DNA of 64,000 nucleotides, taken from Bacteroidota bacterium (GTDB lineage Bacteria; Bacteroidota; Bacteroidia; Chitinophagales; Saprospiraceae). This document shows, piece by piece, positions 48,112 to 55,650 of this stretch. The stretch's first letter is position 1; every line of letters begins with the position of its first letter. The DNA lies in assembly GCA_029572935.1 (NCBI GenBank), contig JAKQHM010000002.1:1-64000 (forward strand), given 5' to 3'. The notes below the pieces were generated by a model. That model was not told the origin of the DNA and made no database searches. It worked only from the letters and a program-made list of their open reading frames with translations. The position numbers and the translations under genes were made by a program.

Positions 48112-48762
48112 ATGACAGCAGCTAAAACCAATAAAAAACCACTGCCAAAAAAAGGGAGACTGATCGCCTTCGAGGGCATAGACGGATCGGGCAAATCTAC
48201 CCAGGCCAGATTGCTTTACAAACAACTTCAATCTGAAGGAATTCCCGTATGGCTGACGGCAGAGCCTACCTCTAATCAGATCGGCACCCTGATCAGGCAG
48301 GGATTTTCAGGTGCCATCTCTTTCGATCACAGGACCATTGCAGGACTTTTTGTCGCTGACCGCCTGGACCATATCCTCAATCCCGAATTTGGGATGAAGG
48401 CCAAAGTAGAACAGGGTTATACCGTCATTTGCGATCGCTATTATCTTTCCTCCTTTGCCTATCAGGGCAGCCACATGCCCATGGAATGGGTCATGCAGGC
48501 GAACAGTATGGCAGTTGAATTATTGAAACCCGATCTGACCATATTCATTGACGTAACACCTGAATTGGCTATGCGGAGAATTCAGGAAACCAGGGCCAAT
48601 ACAGAGCTTTACGAAACGGAGAAAAATCTGAAAAAGGTCAGAACCAACTATCGCAAAGCCATTTCCCTCATGCAGCCATCCGAACGCATCGTCAGTCTAA
48701 ACGGAAAAGAAGGCGTAGAAAGCCTTCATAAAAAAATAATGATGTTGCTGAAAACAGTCTGA
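48112..48762 (+). CDS. tmk: Thymidylate kinase
   Basis: A 216-residue dTMP kinase that phosphorylates dTMP to dTDP. The P-loop is FEGIDGSGKST (20-30), the substrate motif CDRYYLSSFAYQG lies at about 103-115, and the DVTPELAMRRI lid-region segment follows. The lid is shorter in basic residues than in E. coli type I enzymes. An N-terminal extension of about 14 Lys-rich residues precedes the first strand. It starts 3 nt after prfC and is presumably translated from the same message. Confidence 0.95.
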   Translation: MTAAKTNKKPLPKKGRLIAFEGIDGSGKSTQARLLYKQLQSEGIPVWLTAEPTSNQIGTLIRQGFSGAISFDHRTIAGLFVADRLDHILNPEFGMKAKVEQGYTVICDRYYLSSFAYQGSHMPMEWVMQANSMAVELLKPDLTIFIDVTPELAMRRIQETRANTELYETEKNLKKVRTNYRKAISLMQPSERIVSLNGKEGVESLHKKIMMLLKTV

Positions 48763-48777
48763 TCCAGTCAGGCAGTT

Positions 48778-49383
48778 CTATCGCCCGATCATTACAATAT
48801 CCACCCTTCTGTTTTTCATTCCGGATGAAATCCCATTTTGATGGGGAGGAGCCGGATCAGCACTGCAAGCTTTTGAAATGAATCTTTCCCGGTTGATCCC
48901 TGACATGGACAAATAGGATGCACAAACTTCCACTCTTTTTTCAGATAAGCTTTTGGTGTTTTTTAAACATTCCATTCGATCTGAATGGCCTTCCAGAGTG
49001 ATCATCAATTCGGGAAATTTTCTCAGCACGACACAGATACTGTCCAGATCTGACTTTGCCTTGGTTCCCAAACGGGCAGAACCCCTTTTGAAATAAACCG
49101 AAAGCAATCCAGGGGTTTGCCCGAAATATTTTTCAATGACGATGTATCCTTTCGGATTCATGTATTGCTGTGCCTGATTTGCCTCTAGCCATCCTGCTTG
49201 GCAGTCTCTATTTATCCCAAAAAAGGTCTTTTCATTTAATTGAATCTGCTCCCGACTCCAGGTATGCTCTGGCGTCATTCCTAACATGATGAAAAAGAAA
49301 ATGAAAGCGTTTGAAACAAGCGCTTTCCTATACCACAAGATCTGATTTCTGAGCATGATCCATTTTGACTGCAGATCAAACAT
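48778..49383 (-). CDS. OmpA-like domain protein
   Basis: A 201-residue protein: a hydrophobic N-terminal stretch (VSNAFIFFFIMLG) and a C-terminal OmpA-like peptidoglycan-associated domain (about 80-200). The domain carries VYFKRGSARLGTKAKSDLD, LEGHSDRMECLKNTKSLSEKRVEVC and GMKNRRVDI, the expected peptidoglycan-binding residues. Three extra cysteines in the domain may form a disulfide. The chosen ATG (49383) overlaps the alkB stop (ATGTTTGA), giving translational coupling to the hydroxylase gene; the frame also extends upstream to 49422. It converges with tmk. Confidence 0.82.
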   Translation of the reverse strand: MFDLQSKWIMLRNQILWYRKALVSNAFIFFFIMLGMTPEHTWSREQIQLNEKTFFGINRDCQAGWLEANQAQQYMNPKGYIVIEKYFGQTPGLLSVYFKRGSARLGTKAKSDLDSICVVLRKFPELMITLEGHSDRMECLKNTKSLSEKRVEVCASYLSMSGINRERFISKACSADPAPPHQNGISSGMKNRRVDIVMIGR

Positions 49384-50434
49384 TGGCTTCTGCATGAGAT
49401 TTCCTAATGAGGTTGTGTGCATCTACCAGGGGATTCCTTTCTTTAAACCAGATGACCGGAATCAGAGCGCGTAAAATGCTTTCGGGATAGCCAACCGGCA
49501 TTTTAGGCGATTCCTCCTGGATATTCAGTTCGCAATAGGGCTTGTCGGCATGGGTATGATGATCGGCATGACGACTCAGCTCAAAAAGCGCCAATCTGCC
49601 CAGCAAATGGTCGGAGTCCCAGGAATCGGATGCCTGCACTCGTTCATAAAAACCTCCACCCATTTTCCTGCGTGTCAAACCATAGTGTTCAATGTAATTG
49701 ACCGATTCCAGCATCAATATACCGATGAGGGAGCAGACGATAAAAAACAAAAGTGCCTGCGCACCCAGATAATAAAATATGATTGCATACAGGGTCAGTG
49801 ATGCAGCAAGATAAATCCACATCATATGGAAGGGCATCCGTCCATTTACAACCCATTGTCCGGCCAGATGCCAGGCACTCCGGTATCCTCCGGAAATGCT
49901 TCTCCACCAGAAACGGTATAACGATTCATTTTTTCTGGAACTGGCCGGATCCTCTTCTGTGGCTACCCGCTTGTGGTGACCATAATTGTGCTCGATGTAA
50001 AAATGAAGGTAGCTGGTGCAAAGTAAAAGCAGATGTGCGATTAAACGATAGAATCCCGATTTTCTGTGACCCAGTTCGTGCGCTACGTTGATGCCGATGA
50101 CGCCATTACATATTCCTACAGCCAGAGCCGCACCCAGAAACTCCCATACACCCCGAGACTCCTCTTGTATCCATTGCAAACTGTGGTAATGCAAAAGGGG
50201 CAGAACGACTGCGGAGGGAAGCAACAACAAATCAAATATCCATTTTCGGGAACCGAATTCGTGTATGGATCCGCGTAGCGGAATCAAACGCTCTGCCAAT
50301 GGGATTAAGGCAAAAACATAGATCAGGGTAAGCCAGACCCATGCTCCACCTAATGTCAGGGATGCAAATGCGGACAGAGGGACCGTATAAGCAAACAAAT
50401 ACTGTAAAGCGATCCAGGGATTCGTGGATTTCAT
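49376..50434 (-). CDS. alkB: AlkB-type alkane 1-monooxygenase
   Basis: A 352-residue integral-membrane di-iron hydroxylase. The histidine motifs are HELGHRK (119-125), EHNYGHHK (148-155), NYIEHYG (about 248) and LSRHADHH (about 292), which together mark the AlkB/xylene monooxygenase group rather than desaturases. At least six hydrophobic helices are present. It oxidises terminal methyl groups of alkanes or related hydrocarbons with electrons from rubredoxin; no rubredoxin gene is nearby. The start ATG at 50434 is preferred over an extension to 50470. It is divergent from galM, with overlapping promoter DNA. Confidence 0.9.
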   Translation of the reverse strand: MKSTNPWIALQYLFAYTVPLSAFASLTLGGAWVWLTLIYVFALIPLAERLIPLRGSIHEFGSRKWIFDLLLLPSAVVLPLLHYHSLQWIQEESRGVWEFLGAALAVGICNGVIGINVAHELGHRKSGFYRLIAHLLLLCTSYLHFYIEHNYGHHKRVATEEDPASSRKNESLYRFWWRSISGGYRSAWHLAGQWVVNGRMPFHMMWIYLAASLTLYAIIFYYLGAQALLFFIVCSLIGILMLESVNYIEHYGLTRRKMGGGFYERVQASDSWDSDHLLGRLALFELSRHADHHTHADKPYCELNIQEESPKMPVGYPESILRALIPVIWFKERNPLVDAHNLIRKSHAEANV

Positions 50435-50438
50435 CCTA

Positions 50439-50446
50439 TACCTTTG
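50439..50446 (+). promoter_or_regulatory. Promoter box of galM-rsmB operon
   Basis: TACCTTTG, an exact TAnnTTTG box, ends 4 nt before a GTG at 50451. The in-frame ATG at 50424 lies upstream of the box, so it would not be transcribed. Confidence 0.45.
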
Positions 50447-50450
50447 CGTT

Positions 50451-51476
50451 GTGACGGAATTCAGGAACAAAGTACAAAACTATCAAAAAGAATCCTTTGG
50501 AAAAAGGATACAGGCCTTTGTATTGGGACATTCCGATTTTCAGGTTCTCCTTTCGAACTATGGTGCCCGGATCATCGGGATTATGACCCCGGATCGCAAA
50601 GGTGAACTGGCTGACATTTGTGCGGGCTATGACCATATAGACGAATACCTGAGGGGTAGCTCCTATTTTGGAGCCATCTGTGGAAGATTTGCAAACCGCA
50701 TCGCCCATGGTACTTTTGAATTGGATGGTCAGATCCACAGAACGAACCTGAATCATCGGGGGCACACCCTTCATGGAGGCAAAGATGGATTTCACACCAA
50801 GATCTGGGAAGTTCTGTCTTACAACCAGGAAGAGCTGATCCTGGGATTGAACAGCCCGGATGGGGACATGGGCTTTCCTGGAAATTTATCCGTGCGACTC
50901 AGCTATCGCATCGAGGGAAGCAGCCAGATCATGATACAATATTCCGCTCAAACGGACAGGCCGACCGTGGTCAATCTGGCCACCCATTCGTATTTCAACC
51001 TGGGCCGAACAGCCGATATCAGCCAACACATTTTGCAGGTTGGAGCTGATCACATTACCGAAGTAAATGAAGAGCTCATCCCTACCGGAAAATTGTTGGA
51101 AATAAACGATGGACCTTTGGATTTCAGGATTCCACGTCCGATCCGCCTGGATTCCGAAACCGGGTCAATATGGCGCGGCTACGATCATAATTTCGCTCTC
51201 AGAGGCGGACATCCGGCGGCCGTTCTGACCGATCCCATCTCGGGCAGGAGACTGAGTATTGAAACCAGCCAACCGGGCCTTCAGCTGTACACCTGCAATT
51301 GGGGTGACAAGACAGAATCGGGGAAATACGGACAAACCTATCGCGCCCACTCATTCGTCTGTCTCGAGCCTCAACATTTTCCTGACAGTCCCAACCATGC
51401 CCATTTTCCAGGCACCCGACTCGATCCAGGACAAGTTTATGACCATTACTGCCTTTACTCATTTGACACCCTCTGA
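50451..51476 (+). CDS. galM: Aldose 1-epimerase (mutarotase)
   Basis: A 341-residue GalM that interconverts alpha and beta anomers of hexoses. The family core includes YGARIIGI, GRFANRIAHGTF, HRGHTLHGGKDGFH (catalytic histidine), ATHSYFNLG (second histidine) and VCLEPQHFPDSPNH (catalytic glutamate). Two starts are possible: ATG at 50424 or GTG at 50451. The promoter box between them favours GTG, which would make the message leaderless. It is cytoplasmic as no signal is seen. The next gene, an rRNA methyltransferase, starts 3 nt after its stop. Confidence 0.92.
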   Translation: MTEFRNKVQNYQKESFGKRIQAFVLGHSDFQVLLSNYGARIIGIMTPDRKGELADICAGYDHIDEYLRGSSYFGAICGRFANRIAHGTFELDGQIHRTNLNHRGHTLHGGKDGFHTKIWEVLSYNQEELILGLNSPDGDMGFPGNLSVRLSYRIEGSSQIMIQYSAQTDRPTVVNLATHSYFNLGRTADISQHILQVGADHITEVNEELIPTGKLLEINDGPLDFRIPRPIRLDSETGSIWRGYDHNFALRGGHPAAVLTDPISGRRLSIETSQPGLQLYTCNWGDKTESGKYGQTYRAHSFVCLEPQHFPDSPNHAHFPGTRLDPGQVYDHYCLYSFDTL

Positions 51477-51479
51477 ACC

Positions 51480-52670
51480 ATGAAATACCATAAGATCTTA
51501 CTGGATGCCGTGGTCGAAGTACTGAACCGCATCATGCTTCAAGGCAACTATGCGGACAAGGCCCTCCAGACCGTATTCCGCAGTCAACCCAAATGGGGTG
51601 CACGGGACAGAAGTTTTGTCGCAGAAACCTGCTACGATCTGGTCCGCTACTGGCGTCTGTATGAACACTGCAGTGGGCCTCATCCATCTTTGCATCAAAT
51701 TATTGGATCCTATCTCTGTATCCGGTATGGCAATGCTCCGGAAGGAGAGATCTGGGGCAATCAGAGCGCTGACGAAATCCGGGAAAAGATCCATGCTGTC
51801 AAAAATTCCAGGACTTTGACCGAATCGATTCCAGATTGGATGGACCAACTGGGAATTCTGGAACTGGGAGAAGAAAACTGGACCCGTGAAATCCATGCCC
51901 TCAACGAGGAAGCTGCGGTCATTCTGCGGTGTAACAGCCTGAAGACAAATCCCAGCCAACTGATGAAAAAACTGGAACTGGAAAACGTCTACACCGACCT
52001 GATATCATCTTATCCCGAAGCTTTGATACTAAAGGTAAGGAAGAATGTTTTCAGCACGAGTTGTTTCAAAGATGGATTGTTTGAAGTACAGGATGCTTCA
52101 TCTCAGCTGGTAGCCCCCTTCCTGGAGGTCAGCCCAGGGATGAGGGTGATCGATGCCTGCGCGGGCGCCGGGGGAAAGTCCCTTCATCTGGCCTGTCTGA
52201 TGAAAAACAAGGGAACGCTGATCTCCATGGATACAGAAAAATACAAATTGGACGAACTCAGAAAAAGAGCCGGCCGCAATGGGGTCGATATCATTCGCAC
52301 CCAGACCATCGAAGATTCCAAAACCATCAAACGCCTGGCGCAGACAGCTGATCGGCTCCTGCTGGATGTACCCTGCAGCGGACTGGGCGTGCTCCGCAGG
52401 AATCCGGATGCCAAATGGAAACTCTCTCCGGAATTCATTGAAAAAGTTAAAATCACTCAGGCTGAAATACTGAGGTCCTATTCCCGCATGCTCAAGCCGG
52501 GTGGCAAAATGGTCTATGCTACCTGCAGCATCCTGTACTCTGAAAATGAGAATCAGGTGGCTGCTTTTCTGAAAGAAAATCCTGCTTTCAAACTGGAAGA
52601 AGAAAAAAGAATCTCACCCGCAGAATCCGGATTCGATGGATTTTATATGGCGAGAATGAGGTTGGATTGA
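51480..52670 (+). CDS. rsmB: NSUN/RsmB-type rRNA m5C methyltransferase
   Basis: A 396-residue RNA cytosine-C5 methyltransferase. The N-terminal NusB-like RNA-binding region (about 1-140) precedes the catalytic Fmu/NSUN domain with SAM-binding DACAGAGGKSLHLA, the general cysteine C299 (DVPCSGLG) and the nucleophile C349 (YATCSILYSENENQV). It methylates rRNA, probably C967 of 16S rRNA if it is a true RsmB. The full family length is present. It starts 3 nt after galM, so the two are co-transcribed despite unrelated functions. Confidence 0.9.
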   Translation: MKYHKILLDAVVEVLNRIMLQGNYADKALQTVFRSQPKWGARDRSFVAETCYDLVRYWRLYEHCSGPHPSLHQIIGSYLCIRYGNAPEGEIWGNQSADEIREKIHAVKNSRTLTESIPDWMDQLGILELGEENWTREIHALNEEAAVILRCNSLKTNPSQLMKKLELENVYTDLISSYPEALILKVRKNVFSTSCFKDGLFEVQDASSQLVAPFLEVSPGMRVIDACAGAGGKSLHLACLMKNKGTLISMDTEKYKLDELRKRAGRNGVDIIRTQTIEDSKTIKRLAQTADRLLLDVPCSGLGVLRRNPDAKWKLSPEFIEKVKITQAEILRSYSRMLKPGGKMVYATCSILYSENENQVAAFLKENPAFKLEEEKRISPAESGFDGFYMARMRLD

Positions 52671-52701
52671 GATCCGGTTGAAAAACAACTATGAATCTCT
52701 T

Positions 52702-54084
52702 TTAAATTTTGCCCAAAGCCTTGTCCAGATCTGTTTTGGCCAGGATCAACTGATATTGCGATTCCAATACGTTTGCCTGTGCCTGATACAGATCGCGCTC
52801 TGCCTGGGTGATCTCTACAGAAGATCCCAGACCCTGTTTGAATTTTATCTGGCTGGTCTGGTATATCTTTTCTGCCAAGGCCAAAGATTTTTTGCGGGCT
52901 TCCAGGGTATTCAGCGCATTGAGGTACTGGGTGCGGGCGTTTCCGTATTCCAGGTTGACCGCCCTTTCAAATTCCGCGAGCTGCATACCCGTACGGGTGG
53001 AAACGGTTCTCGCCCTGCGGATCTTGGCCCGTCTGTCCAAACCGTCGAAAATCGGAACATTCAGGTTTACTCCGATGATACTCGTGGGGAACCAACCATT
53101 TTGCTTGTTGTCAAAAAGATTGTTGCGCTGTAATACTTCCTGATGTGTGATGAATCCCGTGAGCGTAGGCAGATAACTGGCCTGAAAACGCTTGATGTTG
53201 ATGTCAGCCAGCATTTTCCCCTGCTCGATGACCTGATATTCAGGCCGTGCTGAGGCATTGATTTTGATCGCCGGATCCATGACCTCCGCATAGGACTGAT
53301 TGACAATGTCTCCCAGCTTCTGGCTTTGAACCAGTTCTTTTTCCAGAGGGTAGGACATCTGAAACTTGAGCAGGTTGAGGGTAAACTCCGCGATGCGCTG
53401 AAGTTTTTCGCGCTCAGCACGCAGATTTTGCAGGGATAGTTCGATCCGCTCCACATCCAATAGCTCAGCAAAACCGGCACGATTTACTTCCTTTACTTCC
53501 TGATAGACCTTTTCCAGATTGCCGATGTTCTTATCGAGTACATCCATGTTTTCCCGGACAGACAGTGCAGTCAGATAAGCTTTGGTCACCTGGTAACGGA
53601 TGTCCGCTTCCGATTGGCTGATCTGTTTGCGGATCAGCTCGGAATACATTTTCTGGGCCTTGAGACCCACAAAAAAGCTGCCGTCAAAAATCAGGGTATT
53701 GAGTTGAAGTCCTGCAGTGAGGCTGTTTTTTACCCCAAATTGCGCCGGAAAACCCGAGCCAAAGTCAATGTCCCGTTCAGGTAAAAGATTTTCCTTAAAC
53801 AGAACTCCGTAGACAGAAGGTGAAATGAAATCGGGAATGATGCTCGTGGGAATATTGAGAAAATGATTGTATCCTACAGTCCCTGTGATCTTGGGCATTC
53901 CGATCGCATAGTACTCGCTGATCTGATCCTTGGCATCCTGAATGTCGAGTTTTTGAATGGCCAGAGACTTGCTGTTTTCCTGAGCATAACGGACCGCCTG
54001 TTCCAAAGAAAAGCTTTCCTGGGCTGTCAGGTCCAAAGAAGTCCAAACGGAAAGGGTCAGTACAATTAAAGAGAAGTTTTTCAT
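52702..54084 (-). CDS. tolC: TolC family outer-membrane efflux channel
   Basis: A 460-residue outer-membrane efflux protein: a signal peptide (NFSLIVLTLSVWTSLDLTAQ), then two OEP repeats of long helices (about 60-220, 280-455), each ending in the family stretch where YLNALNTLEARKKSLALAEKIY is typical. The barrel strands are short. It forms the periplasmic tunnel and outer-membrane pore for tripartite efflux; the HlyD adaptor at 22201-23601 is the only candidate partner in the window. The ATG at 54084 is favoured over 54105 for the signal peptide. The promoter region shared with the cytochrome gene has four TTGTTAA elements. Confidence 0.92.
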   Translation of the reverse strand: MKNFSLIVLTLSVWTSLDLTAQESFSLEQAVRYAQENSKSLAIQKLDIQDAKDQISEYYAIGMPKITGTVGYNHFLNIPTSIIPDFISPSVYGVLFKENLLPERDIDFGSGFPAQFGVKNSLTAGLQLNTLIFDGSFFVGLKAQKMYSELIRKQISQSEADIRYQVTKAYLTALSVRENMDVLDKNIGNLEKVYQEVKEVNRAGFAELLDVERIELSLQNLRAEREKLQRIAEFTLNLLKFQMSYPLEKELVQSQKLGDIVNQSYAEVMDPAIKINASARPEYQVIEQGKMLADINIKRFQASYLPTLTGFITHQEVLQRNNLFDNKQNGWFPTSIIGVNLNVPIFDGLDRRAKIRRARTVSTRTGMQLAEFERAVNLEYGNARTQYLNALNTLEARKKSLALAEKIYQTSQIKFKQGLGSSVEITQAERDLYQAQANVLESQYQLILAKTDLDKALGKI

Positions 54085-54158
54085 GCAAAAGGTTTCGATA
54101 AGCAAATATCCGGGAATATTCTTCCCAAACGTGCGAAAGAAAAGGTATTTTAAAGGAG

Positions 54159-54217
54159 TTTAACAAAATTGGCCCCAGCTTGTTAAAATGGCTGTTTGTT
54201 AAAGCCGGCATTAACAA
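54159..54217. promoter_or_regulatory. Array of four TTGTTAA elements, divergent promoter
   Basis: TTTAACAA (54159-54166), TTGTTAAA (54180-54187), TTGTTAAA (54196-54203) and TTAACAA (54211-54217) occur within 59 nt between the tolC (leftward) and cytochrome c (rightward) genes. Outer copies face inward, inner copies face the same way; the starts are 21, 16 and 15 nt apart. This looks like a set of operator half-sites. The regulator is unknown. Confidence 0.45.
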
Positions 54218-54297
54218 TTTATGCCCTGCATATTACAAATTCAAGGCCTCTTTGGCTTCCAAAGCTGAAAAGACCATAGTTTAGCGCCTCCTAACAC

Positions 54298-54633
54298 ATG
54301 AAAAAAATCACATTCACTACCATTTACTTTCTTCTGTTGTCGCTGACAGCCTCTGTTTTGATGCAGTGCCGATCCCACTCAGATGCCGCTTCCGGCAAAG
54401 AGATTTACAAAAGATATTGCGTCACGTGTCATGGCATCCACGGAGACCTGAAGACCAACGGAGCCCGGGATTTGAACTACTCCGTACTCAGCCTGGAAGA
54501 AAGGATCCTGGTCATTACAGAGGGCAGAAATGTCATGACTCCTTTTAAAAGTATCCTGAGCCCCTCCCAGATCAGGGCAGTAGCCGAGTTTACCCTGGGC
54601 TTCAAAACCAAAGCCGATGGATCCGGAAACTAA
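54298..54633 (+). CDS. Class I cytochrome c lipoprotein
   Basis: A 111-residue predicted lipoprotein (signal SLTASVLMQC, Cys24). It has one haem-attachment motif CVTCH (41-45) and a distal methionine in GRNVMTPF (M80), so it is a small monohaem class I cytochrome anchored in the envelope. It transfers electrons between periplasmic or outer-membrane partners; the partner is unknown. A possible promoter (TTTG 54251-54254 and TAGTTTAG 54277-54284) precedes it. Its last codons overlap the start of the epimerase gene by 17 nt. Confidence 0.9.
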   Translation: MKKITFTTIYFLLLSLTASVLMQCRSHSDAASGKEIYKRYCVTCHGIHGDLKTNGARDLNYSVLSLEERILVITEGRNVMTPFKSILSPSQIRAVAEFTLGFKTKADGSGN

Positions 54634-55459
54634 GAAACGGGTTCTGATGACCGGTGCCGGTGGTTTTCTGGGCAGCCGACTGATGCACAAGATGCTTGCC
54701 CAGACGTCTGTGGAAATCATGGGAATGTTGCAAAAGCCTGGTGAGAATCTGGATCCGGGGCACCTCTTTGTGGCTGACCTGCTGGATCCGGAGACCTATG
54801 AGAACCAGCTGGAAGGAGTCGATACGGTCATCCACCTGGCCCAGACCAAGGGAAGTTTTGAGGAAAGCGAGTCTGCGGTTTTTTCCAGAAACCTTCGGAT
54901 GACGACTCAACTGGTAGACAGTTGTCTGGCCTTTCAGGTGAAAAAACTCATTTTCATGAGCTCTGCCTCAACCATGATCCGAACTTCCGATAGCTTTCTG
55001 GTTACCTCTGAAGGTAAGATCAGTCCCACACTGCATACCCAATATTCCAAAACCAAATACAAGGAAGAACTTGAGATTCGCAGGGGGGAAGCCGAAGGCC
55101 TTCAAGTAGCCATCCTGAATCCCAGTCCAATCTGCGACAGGTCAACATCCATGAAAGCTCTGCAAATGAACCCTGAATTCGGTCCCTTTTCATCCGGATT
55201 TCTTAGAAATCATATACCGCTTTGTCCTGTCAACAAGTTAGAAGACTTATTGGTACAACTGGTTACCGGGGATTTAAAAGGGGAACAAATCCTTTTGTGC
55301 CAAAAGTCTGAAGAATGGAATCCAGACGATCCGGCTTACCGGAAGCCAAATCCATCCTATTCTTTTATGGCTTCTATCCGGAAATTCTTTTTTGGCACCC
55401 GCTTGCCTAGTGAGGCAGCGTTTCTGGCATCAGGATCGTTAAACTATGAATGTATATGA
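54617..55459 (+). CDS. NAD-dependent epimerase/SDR family protein
   Basis: A 280-residue extended SDR protein. The nucleotide-binding glycine motif is TGAGGFLGS (12-20), DLLDPETYEN marks the adenine-binding region, HLAQTKGS follows the third strand, MSSAST contains the catalytic Ser, and YSKTKYK supplies Tyr and Lys. It probably acts on a sugar nucleotide or related alcohol in the cytoplasm; substrate unknown. It overlaps the cytochrome gene by 17 nt, so it is presumably translated from the same message. The C-terminus has a basic, membrane-proximal-looking stretch (SIRKFFFGTRLP). Confidence 0.85.
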   Translation: MDPETKKRVLMTGAGGFLGSRLMHKMLAQTSVEIMGMLQKPGENLDPGHLFVADLLDPETYENQLEGVDTVIHLAQTKGSFEESESAVFSRNLRMTTQLVDSCLAFQVKKLIFMSSASTMIRTSDSFLVTSEGKISPTLHTQYSKTKYKEELEIRRGEAEGLQVAILNPSPICDRSTSMKALQMNPEFGPFSSGFLRNHIPLCPVNKLEDLLVQLVTGDLKGEQILLCQKSEEWNPDDPAYRKPNPSYSFMASIRKFFFGTRLPSEAAFLASGSLNYECI

Positions 55460-55650
55460 AGGATTCTGAAGATAAACATGGCATTTTCGGATTCCGCTCA
55501 TTTACAGCTTTTGACATATAACAATTTAATAATTTTATAATAAATTGATTTTGAAAATATTTTAATTTTCGTTTCAATATTATTAAACTTTATAGAAGCC
55601 GATTTGTGTAATAGACGTAACTTTATAGCAAAATTTCAAAACAGTTAAAT

